From positions 186,001 through 250,000 of the forward strand of contig NZ_JAJAUZ010000002.1 of NCBI RefSeq assembly GCF_020532645.1: a stretch of 64,000 nucleotides of DNA, given 5' to 3'. The notes under the pieces were generated by a model that made no database searches, had not been told where the DNA came from, and saw nothing but the letters and a program-made list of their open reading frames with translations. Shown piece by piece: positions 8,115-15,267 of the stretch (position 1 is the first letter of the stretch; every line of letters starts with the position of its first letter). Origin of the DNA: Streptomyces bambusae (GTDB taxonomy: Bacteria > Actinomycetota > Actinomycetes > Streptomycetales > Streptomycetaceae). The position numbers and the translations under genes were made by a program.

Positions 8115-8188
8115 GTGCAAAACCCGTGCGCGGCATGACACCGCGCCGTAACCTGTACCGGCCACCTACCTGTCTCCGGAGGGCCCCC

Positions 8189-9445
8189 TTGGCCAGTCCT
8201 TACCGCGCCCTCTTCGCCGCCCCCGGCACCCGCGCGTTCACCGCCGCGGGCTTCCTGGGCCGGATGCCGCTCTCCATGCTGGGCATCGGCATCGTCACGA
8301 TGATCTCCCAGCTCACCGGCCGGTACGGGCTGGCCGGCGCGCTGACCGCGACCCTGGCGCTGTCCGCGGCGGTGCTCGGCCCGCAGGTCTCCCGGCTGGT
8401 CGACCAGCACGGGCAGCGCCGGGTGCTGCGGCCCGCGGTCCTGATATCGGTGGCCGCGATATCCGGGCTGCTGCTGGCCGCCCGCCTCGACGCCCCGGAC
8501 TGGACCCTGTTCGTCTGCTGCGCGGTGGCCGGCTGCACTCCCAGCATCGGCGCCATGCTGCGGGCCCGCTGGAACGCGCTCTACCACGAGTCCCCGCGCG
8601 AGCTGCACACCGCGTACTCCTTCGAGTCCGTGATGGACGAGGTCTGCTTCATCATCGGACCGATCGCCTCCATCGGCCTGTCCACCGTCTGGTTCCCCGA
8701 GGCCGGGCCGCTGATCTCCGCCGTGCTGCTGCTGGTCGGCGGCTGGTGGCTGACCGCGCAGCGGGCCACCGAACCGGCCCCGCACCCGCGCACCCCCGGC
8801 GCCGACCGCAGCTCCGCACTGCGCTCCCCCGGCCTGCAGGTGCTGGTGGCGACCTTCACGGCCACCGGCGCGATCTTCGGCTCCATCGACGTGGTGACCG
8901 TCGCCTTCGCCGAGGAGGAGGGCCACAAGGCCGCCGCCAGCCTGGTCCTCGCCGTCTGGGCGCTCGGCTCCTGCCTGGCCGGCCTCGGCTTCGGCCTGCT
9001 CCATCTCAAGGGGCGGAAGGAACGCACCTGGGTACTGGGCATCGCCGCGATGGCCGTGAGTATGATCCCCCTCCTACTGGCCGGGAACCTTCCGTTTCTG
9101 GCCGTGGCGCTCTTTGTCGCGGGCCTGGCCATCGCTCCCACGATGGTGACCACGATGGCCCTGATCGAGGCGCACGTACCACGCGCGAAGCTGACCGAGG
9201 GCATGACCTGGACGGGCACCGGGCTGGCGGTCGGCGTCGCGCTCGGGTCCTCCGTGGCCGGCTGGGTCATCGACGCGGCCGGCGCGCAGTCCGGGTACGT
9301 GGTCTCCATCTCGGCGGGGGCGGCCGCGGCGGCGGTGGCGTTCGCGGGTTACCGCAGGCTGACGAAGCCCGCGCAAGGGGAGGAACCCGATGGGTACGAC
9401 GAGCACGACGGCAAGGCGGACCGGAGCTCCGAGCACGTGGCGTAA
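8189..9445 (+). CDS. MFS transporter (12-TM, exporter-like)
   Basis: The 418-residue integral membrane protein has about 12 hydrophobic segments in two halves split by a charged loop near residue 205 (TEPAPHPRTPGADRSSALR). The first half has the LVDQHGQRRVLRP loop typical of MFS motif A, and ESVMDEVCFIIGP resembles the exporter-type motif after TM5. I chose TTG at 8189 (LASPYRALFAAPGTRAF) because a GGAGGG ribosome site sits 5 bases upstream and the peptide then begins like its family; the upstream ATG at 8126 lacks one. The iron-box operator in its promoter suggests a role in iron or siderophore export, but that is inference. The gene overlaps the next one by 56 bases. Confidence 0.88.
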   Translation: MASPYRALFAAPGTRAFTAAGFLGRMPLSMLGIGIVTMISQLTGRYGLAGALTATLALSAAVLGPQVSRLVDQHGQRRVLRPAVLISVAAISGLLLAARLDAPDWTLFVCCAVAGCTPSIGAMLRARWNALYHESPRELHTAYSFESVMDEVCFIIGPIASIGLSTVWFPEAGPLISAVLLLVGGWWLTAQRATEPAPHPRTPGADRSSALRSPGLQVLVATFTATGAIFGSIDVVTVAFAEEEGHKAAASLVLAVWALGSCLAGLGFGLLHLKGRKERTWVLGIAAMAVSMIPLLLAGNLPFLAVALFVAGLAIAPTMVTTMALIEAHVPRAKLTEGMTWTGTGLAVGVALGSSVAGWVIDAAGAQSGYVVSISAGAAAAAVAFAGYRRLTKPAQGEEPDGYDEHDGKADRSSEHVA

Positions 9446-10733
9446 CTGGGCGGGCACCGTGTCCGCCACCCCCGTCCGGACCCTCGCCCCGACGACGGTG
9501 GCGGGGGTACAGGAGGCGGTGCGCCGCGCCGCGGCCGACGGCCTGAAGGTGAAGGCGGTCGGCACCGGCCACTCGTTCACGGCGGCGGCGGCCACGGACG
9601 GGGTGCTCATACGCCCGCAGGCGCTGTCCGGGATCCTGGAGCTCGACCGGGCGGCCGGCACGGTGAAGGTGGCCGCCGGCACCACCCTGAAGGACCTCAA
9701 CGTGGCGCTGGCCCGGGAGGGACTGTCGCTCACGAACATGGGCGACATCATGGAGCAGACGGTGTCGGGCGCGACCAGCACCGGCACCCACGGCACCGGC
9801 CGGGACTCGGCTTCGATCGCCGCGCAGATCCGCGCCCTGGAGCTGGTCACCGCCGACGGCAGCCTGGTGAGCTGCTCGGCGGACGGCACCGAGGAGGAGC
9901 GGGCGCTGTTCGCGGCGGCCCGGATCGGCATCGGGGCGCTCGGCGTCGTCACCGCGATCACCTTCGCCGTGGAGCCGCTGTTCCTGCTGACTGCCCGTGA
10001 GGAGCCGATGCCCTTCGCTCGGGTGACGGACGAGTTCGAGCAGCACTTCGCGGAGAACGAGCACTTCGAGTTCTACTGGTTCCCGCACACCGGCAACTGC
10101 AACACGAAGCGGAACAACCGCAGCGCCGGCCCGGCGGCCCCGCCCGGCACGCTCAGCGGCTGGATCGAGGACGAGCTGCTGCCCAACGGGGTCTTCCAGG
10201 TGGCCTGTTCGGTGGGCCGGGCGTTCCCCGCGACCGTCCCCGGCATCGCCCGTGTCGCCAGCCGCGCCCTGTCGGCGCGTACGTACACGGACATCCCGTA
10301 CCGGGTGTACACGAGCCCGCGCCGGGTGCGGTTCGTGGAGATGGAGTACGCGCTGCCGCGCGAGCGCGTGGTCGAGGCGCTGCGCGAGCTGAAGGCGATG
10401 GTGGAACGGTCGGACCTGCGGATCGGCTTCCCGGTGGAGGTCCGCACCGCGCCGGCCGACGACATCGCGCTGTCGACGGCCTCGGGCCGGGACACCGCGT
10501 ACATCGCGATACACATGTACCGCGGGACGCCGTACCAGGCCTATTTCACCGCGGCCGAGCGCATCTTCACGGCGCACGGCGGGCGCCCCCACTGGGGGAA
10601 GGTGCACACGCGGGACGCCGCGTACTTCGCCTCGGTCTATCCGCGCTTCGGCGAGTTCACCGCGCTGCGCGACCGGCTGGACCCGGACCGGGTGTTCGGC
10701 AACGACTACCTGCGGCGGGTGCTCGGGGACTGA
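9390..10733 (+). CDS. FAD-dependent aldonolactone oxidase (D-arabinono-1,4-lactone oxidase family)
   Basis: This 447-residue flavoenzyme has an N-terminal FAD-binding PCMH-type domain (about 25-195) with VGTGHSFTA, where His61 sits at the flavin-contact position, and GATSTGTHGTG. A C-terminal ALO domain ends with the hallmark RPHWGK near residue 405. The family oxidises sugar lactones such as L-gulono- or D-arabinono-1,4-lactone with oxygen or another acceptor; the substrate is not decided here. The ATG start has an AGGGGAGG ribosome site and lies inside the last 56 bases of the MFS gene, in another frame. The two genes are therefore translationally coupled and share one promoter. Confidence 0.92.
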   Translation: MGTTSTTARRTGAPSTWRNWAGTVSATPVRTLAPTTVAGVQEAVRRAAADGLKVKAVGTGHSFTAAAATDGVLIRPQALSGILELDRAAGTVKVAAGTTLKDLNVALAREGLSLTNMGDIMEQTVSGATSTGTHGTGRDSASIAAQIRALELVTADGSLVSCSADGTEEERALFAAARIGIGALGVVTAITFAVEPLFLLTAREEPMPFARVTDEFEQHFAENEHFEFYWFPHTGNCNTKRNNRSAGPAAPPGTLSGWIEDELLPNGVFQVACSVGRAFPATVPGIARVASRALSARTYTDIPYRVYTSPRRVRFVEMEYALPRERVVEALRELKAMVERSDLRIGFPVEVRTAPADDIALSTASGRDTAYIAIHMYRGTPYQAYFTAAERIFTAHGGRPHWGKVHTRDAAYFASVYPRFGEFTALRDRLDPDRVFGNDYLRRVLGD

Positions 10734-10785
10734 CCGGCTGCCGCCAAGGTGCCCGCCTTCGGCCGCCTTCGCCCTGCCGCCTTCC

Positions 10786-11721
10786 TCAGCCTTCCGTCCC
10801 TTGCCCGGCTCCGGCTCCACTGCCGGAGTCCGGGCCGGCGCCGGTCGCCGGACTGCCCGTGGGGTCGGGCCGGTCCGAGCCGCTGCCGGACGGGGTGGGG
10901 GCCGGCGTGGGCTTCGGTGTCGGAGTGGGGGTCGGCGTCGGGGTCGGCATGGGAGTGGGCGTGGGCTTCGGGTCCGGGCTCGGGGTCACCGGATCGCTGC
11001 CGCCGCGGTCCGGGTGCCGGCCGTCGCGCCCGTCGGGGCTCGGCGTGGCGGGCGCGTCCTTCGTGCCGCTGCCCGAGCCGCCGTCAGAACCGCCGGTGAA
11101 GGCGGTGCGCAGGGTGGAGGAACCAGTGCCGCCCAGCGCCGAGCCGGACAGGCTCTCGTACGCGGTGATGCCGCCCATCGAGATGCCGAAGACGACGGCG
11201 GCGGCGAGCGCGGTGCGCTTCCAGCCGCGCAGCCGGGTGCCGTGGGTGGAGGCGGAGCCGAACTGCCCGTCGCCGGGGGCCGGGTCGCCGTACGCCGGAG
11301 GCCCGTACGCCGGGTCGGCGCCGCCGGGGGTGGCACCGGGGGCGCGCAGGAGCATGGTGCGGTCGTGCCGGTCGTGCGCCGGGAGCGCACGGGCGGGGGC
11401 AGCCGCGTGCGGCAACCGGTTCCGCTCCTCGGCAGGCGGATCCGCCGGCACCTGCCGGGCCCCGGGGCGGACTTCGCGCAGCTGTTCGCCGGTACGGCGG
11501 AAGAAGTGCTGGATGACGGGTCCGCCGGCCGTTGCGACGACGCTGACCACACCCGCGCCGAGGATGGTGCCGTACACGCCCAGTTGGGAGGCGAGCACGG
11601 CGGCGGCGACCGTGGCGAGGGAACTGCCGGCGACCTGGGCGACGCTCAGGTCGATCCGCTTCTCCTTGTGCTCCCCGTCCGCCGCGCCGCTCCCCGCCTC
11701 CTGCTTGCGTTCCGCCTGCAT
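10786..11721 (-). CDS. Membrane protein with long Pro/Thr/Asp-rich exported tail
   Basis: This 311-residue protein is not assigned to a named family. Residues 33-72 are strongly hydrophobic with many Gly/Ala (SSLATVAAAVLASQLG then VYGTILGAGVVSVV), predicting one hairpin or two helices. Residues 85-166 are a Pro/Ala-rich linker. A second helix spans about 170-189 (TALAAAVVFGISMGGITAY). The final 120 residues are disordered, with acidic Gly/Ser/Asp runs and a run of Pro-Thr dipeptides, as in cell-wall-spanning or O-glycosylated tails of actinobacteria. The ATG at 11721 was chosen because coding bias begins there. It is divergent from sepH. A role at the envelope is inference only. Confidence 0.8.
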   Translation of the reverse strand: MQAERKQEAGSGAADGEHKEKRIDLSVAQVAGSSLATVAAAVLASQLGVYGTILGAGVVSVVATAGGPVIQHFFRRTGEQLREVRPGARQVPADPPAEERNRLPHAAAPARALPAHDRHDRTMLLRAPGATPGGADPAYGPPAYGDPAPGDGQFGSASTHGTRLRGWKRTALAAAVVFGISMGGITAYESLSGSALGGTGSSTLRTAFTGGSDGGSGSGTKDAPATPSPDGRDGRHPDRGGSDPVTPSPDPKPTPTPMPTPTPTPTPTPKPTPAPTPSGSGSDRPDPTGSPATGAGPDSGSGAGAGQGTEG

Positions 11722-12237
11722 GCGTACCTGCCGTGTCCTGCGACGCCACTTACAGCAGTTACTGACAGATGGGCGAAGAAGATAGTTCCATTTCTGATGA
11801 TTCTGTGAACCATGACACCCCAAATCGCCCGCATCCCAAGGGGCCGTAGGGCGAGCGCCTCTCGAACTCCCCGGCCACGGGAGAACTTCGGCGGCGCGGC
11901 GGTCCACCCACATGGCCCGAATGGAGTACTGTGGCGAGCCCTGGGACCGTCCGTCCTTTCGGATGTCCGGACCCGGGAGAGGGGGCCGATTGATGGAGAA
12001 ACGGCACTCGACACCGGCGGCGCCGCGGCACCGCACGGCCGCCTGCTGCACAGAGTGACCACTCGGTCACTGTGCGTGGCCAACAGGTAACCGTGCCATA
12101 ACGGCGATCAAGGGCGCATGCCCGACACGCCGGTTTAACTCGGCAAGGTTGTGGCAGGCTGCACCCGGGCAGGCCACACTCGACTAGCGGAAGCAGCGAC
12201 GCACGTGACGTCGGCAGGCACCACCCGGGAGGTCCCC
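11722..12237. other. Intergenic region between the membrane protein gene and sepH
   Basis: These 516 bases are less GC-rich at the left end and hold the promoters of two divergent genes. An inverted repeat lies at 12051-12074 (listed separately). An open frame of 48 codons at 11912-12058 was considered and rejected. I found no tRNA or other RNA gene and no convincing -35/-10 pair. Confidence 0.6.
12051..12074. promoter_or_regulatory. Inverted repeat upstream of sepH
   Basis: AGTGACC-ACTC-GGTCACT (12054-12071) is a perfect 7-bp-arm inverted repeat. With one mismatch the pairing extends by two further bases on each side. It lies about 165 bases upstream of the sepH start and is a candidate operator; the binding protein is unknown. 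Confidence 0.4.
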
Positions 12238-13278
12238 ATGCCCGAACTGCGTGTCGTGGCCGTCTCCAATGACGGCACACGACTGGTGCTCAAGGCTGCG
12301 GACAGCACGGAGTACACCCTTCCGATCGACGAGCGGCTGCGTGCGGCCGTCCGCAACGACCGGGCGCGGCTCGGGCAGATCGAGATCGAGGTGGAGAGCC
12401 ACCTCCGCCCCCGGGACATCCAGGCGCGGATACGGGCCGGTGCCTCCGCTGAGGAGGTCGCACAGCTCGCCGGCATCCCCGTCGACCGGGTACGGCGCTT
12501 CGAGGGCCCGGTGCTCGCGGAACGCGCGTTCATGGCGGAGCGGGCCCGCAAGACCCCCGTCCGCCGCCCCGGCGAGAACACGGGCAACGGCCCGCAGCTC
12601 GGCGAGGCGGTCAACGAGCGGCTGCTGCTGCGCGGCGCCGAGAAGGACACCGTGCAGTGGGACTCCTGGCGCCGTGACGACGGCACCTGGGAGGTCCTCC
12701 TGGTCTACCGGGTGGCCGGTGAACCGCACTCGGCGAGCTGGACGTACGACCCGCCGCGCCGGCTGGTGCAGGCGGTCGACGACGAGGCCCGCTCGCTGAT
12801 CGGCGAGACGGACGACCTGCCGGCGGCGCCCGAGCCGAGCTTCCCGTTCGTGCCGCGGATCGCCCGGCTGCCGCGGGACCGGCCGCTCGACCGCACCCTG
12901 GACCGGCCGGACCGTCAGCTGCCCGCCGTGGCCTCGGCCGGCGCGCCGGCCGAGCCCGAGGAGGAGCGGGACTCGCTGACCAGCCTGCTGGAAGCGGTGC
13001 CGAGCTTCCGCGGGGACCTGGTGGTGCCGGAGCGTCCGACTCCTGTGGAGAGCGCGGAGGACGCGGAGGCCGCAGAGCCGCCGGCGGCCTCGGCGGCCTC
13101 GGCCGGCTCTGCGTACGCCGACGTGCTGATGCCGCGGACGGTGGCCGGCCACCGCGACCGGCTGACCGGAACCACCGACCGGCAGGCGGAGGCCGATGGC
13201 GTCCGCCCTGGCCGCCGGGCCGCGGTGCCCAGCTGGGACGAGATCGTCTTCGGCACACGGCGCAAGAAGCAGGAGTAG
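12238..13278 (+). CDS. sepH: SepH, FtsZ-interacting cell-division protein (DUF3071)
   Basis: The 346-residue protein starts MPELRVVAVSNDGTRLVLKA, the conserved opening of SepH. Residues about 1-170 form the DUF3071 domain with a helix-turn-helix-like segment (ASAEEVAQLAGIPVDRVRRFEGPV). A second folded part (DTVQWDSWRRDDGTWEVLLVYR) follows, then a long acidic, Pro/Ala-rich disordered tail. The extreme C-terminus VPSWDEIVFGTRRKKQE is the conserved tip of the family. SepH stimulates FtsZ assembly into rings during sporulation septation and vegetative cross-wall formation in Streptomyces. The ATG at 12238 has GGGAGG upstream. A strong hairpin terminator follows the stop, so it is a single-gene unit. 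Confidence 0.94.
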   Translation: MPELRVVAVSNDGTRLVLKAADSTEYTLPIDERLRAAVRNDRARLGQIEIEVESHLRPRDIQARIRAGASAEEVAQLAGIPVDRVRRFEGPVLAERAFMAERARKTPVRRPGENTGNGPQLGEAVNERLLLRGAEKDTVQWDSWRRDDGTWEVLLVYRVAGEPHSASWTYDPPRRLVQAVDDEARSLIGETDDLPAAPEPSFPFVPRIARLPRDRPLDRTLDRPDRQLPAVASAGAPAEPEEERDSLTSLLEAVPSFRGDLVVPERPTPVESAEDAEAAEPPAASAASAGSAYADVLMPRTVAGHRDRLTGTTDRQAEADGVRPGRRAAVPSWDEIVFGTRRKKQE

Positions 13279-13288
13279 CAGCGCGCAT

Positions 13289-13325
13289 GGAAGCAGCCGC
13301 CCGGGTGGACCGGGCGGCTGCTTCC
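13289..13325 (+). terminator. Hairpin terminator after sepH
   Basis: A perfect 15-bp stem (13289-13303 with 13311-13325) closes a 7-base loop, starting 10 bases after the sepH stop. It may also act on the convergent sulfurtransferase transcript. Confidence 0.8.
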
Positions 13326-13390
13326 GGCTGCGCGAACCGGAGCCGACCGGCGGGGCCGACCGCCGGGCCCCGCCGCGCCGTGGGCACCGG

Positions 13391-14257
13391 TCAGAGCGGG
13401 TCCGGTCCGGTGGCCACCGGACGGGACGGGTCCGAGGACCACTGCGACCAGCTGCCCGCGTACAGCGCGGCCGGGATGCCGGCCACCTCCAGCGCCAGCA
13501 CCTCGTGCGCGCCGGACACACCGGAGCCGCAGTACACGCCGACCGGTGCCCCCTCGGCGGCGCCCAGAGCAGCGAACCGGGACCGGAGTTCGGCCGGCGC
13601 CAGGAACAGGCCGTCCGCCGTCACGTTCTCCGTGGTGGGGGCCGACAGTGCGCCCGGGATGTGGCCGCCGACCCGGTCGATGGGCTCCACCTCGCCGCGG
13701 TACCGCTCCCCCGCACGTGCGTCGAGCAGCACACCGGTACGGGCCAGGGCGGCGGCCGCGTCGGAGTCCAGCAGCCCCAGCGCACCCGGAGTTGGCTTGA
13801 AATCGCCCTCAACCGGGGCCGGGACGTCGGTGGTGACCGGGCCGCCGGCCGCAGTCCATGCGGCCAGGCCCCCGTCCAGGACCTGCACCGCGGTGTGACC
13901 CGTCCAGCGCAGCAGCCACCAGGCCCGGGCCGCCGCCCACCCCAGTCCGCCGTCGTACACGACCACGGGGGTGCCCGCGCCGACCCCGGCGCGGCGCATG
14001 ACCGCGCCGAAGGCCTCCGTGTCGGGCAGCGGGTGGCGGCCCTCCGTGCCGTCGCCGACCGGGCCGGCGAGCTCGTGGTCGAGGTCGACGAAGACCGCGC
14101 CGGGCAGGTGCCCCGCCGCGTACGCGGGGCGCTGGTCGGGGCCACCCAGCTGCCAGCGCACGTCCAGCAGCACCGGCGGCCGGGCGCCGTCGAGCCGGGT
14201 CCGGAGCTCGGCGGCGGAGACGAGGGGCGAGGCCTCGGAAAGGATGTGGGTCGTCAT
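13391..14257 (-). CDS. Sulfurtransferase (two-domain rhodanese, SseA type)
   Basis: The 288-residue enzyme has two rhodanese domains. The inactive N-terminal one (about 10-140) contains the CH2A-like LLDVRWQLGG and VYDGGLGWAAARAWWLLRWTGH. The C-terminal domain (about 160-285) carries the catalytic Cys243 in the loop CGSGVSG, close to the CG[ST]GVT/S pattern of mercaptopyruvate/thiosulfate sulfurtransferases. It would carry sulfane sulfur as a Cys-persulfide. Two in-frame ATGs lie close together (14257 and 14266). I used 14257, since the GGAGG lies 12 bases from it but only 3 from the other; this is not settled. It is divergent from the VOC gene. Confidence 0.93.
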   Translation of the reverse strand: MTTHILSEASPLVSAAELRTRLDGARPPVLLDVRWQLGGPDQRPAYAAGHLPGAVFVDLDHELAGPVGDGTEGRHPLPDTEAFGAVMRRAGVGAGTPVVVYDGGLGWAAARAWWLLRWTGHTAVQVLDGGLAAWTAAGGPVTTDVPAPVEGDFKPTPGALGLLDSDAAAALARTGVLLDARAGERYRGEVEPIDRVGGHIPGALSAPTTENVTADGLFLAPAELRSRFAALGAAEGAPVGVYCGSGVSGAHEVLALEVAGIPAALYAGSWSQWSSDPSRPVATGPDPL

Positions 14258-14451
14258 GCGGCCCATCTTCCTCCCCACCGGGGGCGGGCGTGTAACACCC
14301 CCGACATCCGGTTCCCGTACCGATTCGGACATCTCTGCGCGAGGCACGGTGAAAGCGGCGCGGCCGGGCGCACGAGCCCGCCGGTAGTGCGAGCATCTGG
14401 CGCAGCACCGTGCGGCGCAGCGGGCGCACGCGGGCACGGAGAGAGGCGGCC

Positions 14452-15228
14452 ATGAGCGAATCGGGAATGCGGCGCGCGCCCGGCACACCGTGCTGGGTCA
14501 GCCTGATGGTGCACGGGCTCGGCGAGATCGAGGATTTCTACGCCGCCCTGTTCGGCTGGGAGTACGCGCCCGGACCCGTCCAGCTGGGCCCCAACGTGCG
14601 GGCCTCCGTCAACGGGCTGGAGGTGGCGGGAATCGGCCAGCTGCCGCCCGACCGGCACCTGCCCACGGCCTGGACGACGTACCTGGCCACGGACGACGCC
14701 GACGCGACGGCCGAGGTGGTCCGCAGCTGCGGCGGCACGGTCGCGGTCGGCCCGCTCGACGCGGGCGAGGCCGGCCGGGTCGCGATCTGCTCCGACCCGA
14801 TCGGCGCGGTGTTCGGCGTCTGGCAGGCGGGCACCCACCTGGGCACGCGGCTCACCGGCGCGCACGGCACCCCGGCCTGGAACGAGCTGGTGACCCAGGA
14901 CACCGGGGTCGGCAAGTTCTACCAGTCGGTGTTCGGCCACCTCACGGAGGCGACGGTGTCGGCCGACCTCGACTACCTGACGCTCCATCTGGAGGGCCGC
15001 CCCGTGGCCTCGGTGCACGGTGTCGGCCGGGCCCTGCCGCACGACCGGGGCGCGCACTGGATGACGTACTTCGAGGTCGACGACCCGGATGCGACCGCGG
15101 CCCTGGCGGCGGAGCTGGGCGGCCGGATCGTGCAGCCTCCGCGCGACGAACCCGGGCACGGCCGCACGGCCCTGCTCGCCGACCCGGAGGGCGCCGTCTT
15201 CACGGTGGTCCGCTCGTCGGGCGAATGA
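14452..15228 (+). CDS. VOC-superfamily protein with two glyoxalase-like domains
   Basis: This 258-residue protein has two tandem vicinal-oxygen-chelate domains (about 10-125 and 135-255). Each begins with a W-x-(S/E)-L start (CWVSLMVHG; AWNELVTQD), then a helix with F/Y-Y-xx-(L/V)FGW/H, and ends with a DPxGAVFxV strand (DPIGAVFGVW; DPEGAVFTVV). The second of these strands is the usual site of the metal-ligand Glu in related proteins. Such proteins are common in Streptomyces and are often linked to antibiotic resistance or secondary metabolism, but the substrate is unknown. The ATG at 14452 has GGAGAGAGG upstream, and the in-frame upstream codons look like promoter DNA. Confidence 0.88.
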   Translation: MSESGMRRAPGTPCWVSLMVHGLGEIEDFYAALFGWEYAPGPVQLGPNVRASVNGLEVAGIGQLPPDRHLPTAWTTYLATDDADATAEVVRSCGGTVAVGPLDAGEAGRVAICSDPIGAVFGVWQAGTHLGTRLTGAHGTPAWNELVTQDTGVGKFYQSVFGHLTEATVSADLDYLTLHLEGRPVASVHGVGRALPHDRGAHWMTYFEVDDPDATAALAAELGGRIVQPPRDEPGHGRTALLADPEGAVFTVVRSSGE

Positions 15229-15267
15229 GCGGAGCCCGTCCGGCGCGCACCGGCCGGGCCCGGGCGG

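Noticed and set aside
11912..12058. 48-codon frame (MARMEYCGEPWDRPSF...) upstream of sepH
   Set aside because: No ribosome site, mixed codon use with several rare codons, and no recognised relatives. It overlaps the region where the sepH promoter must lie.
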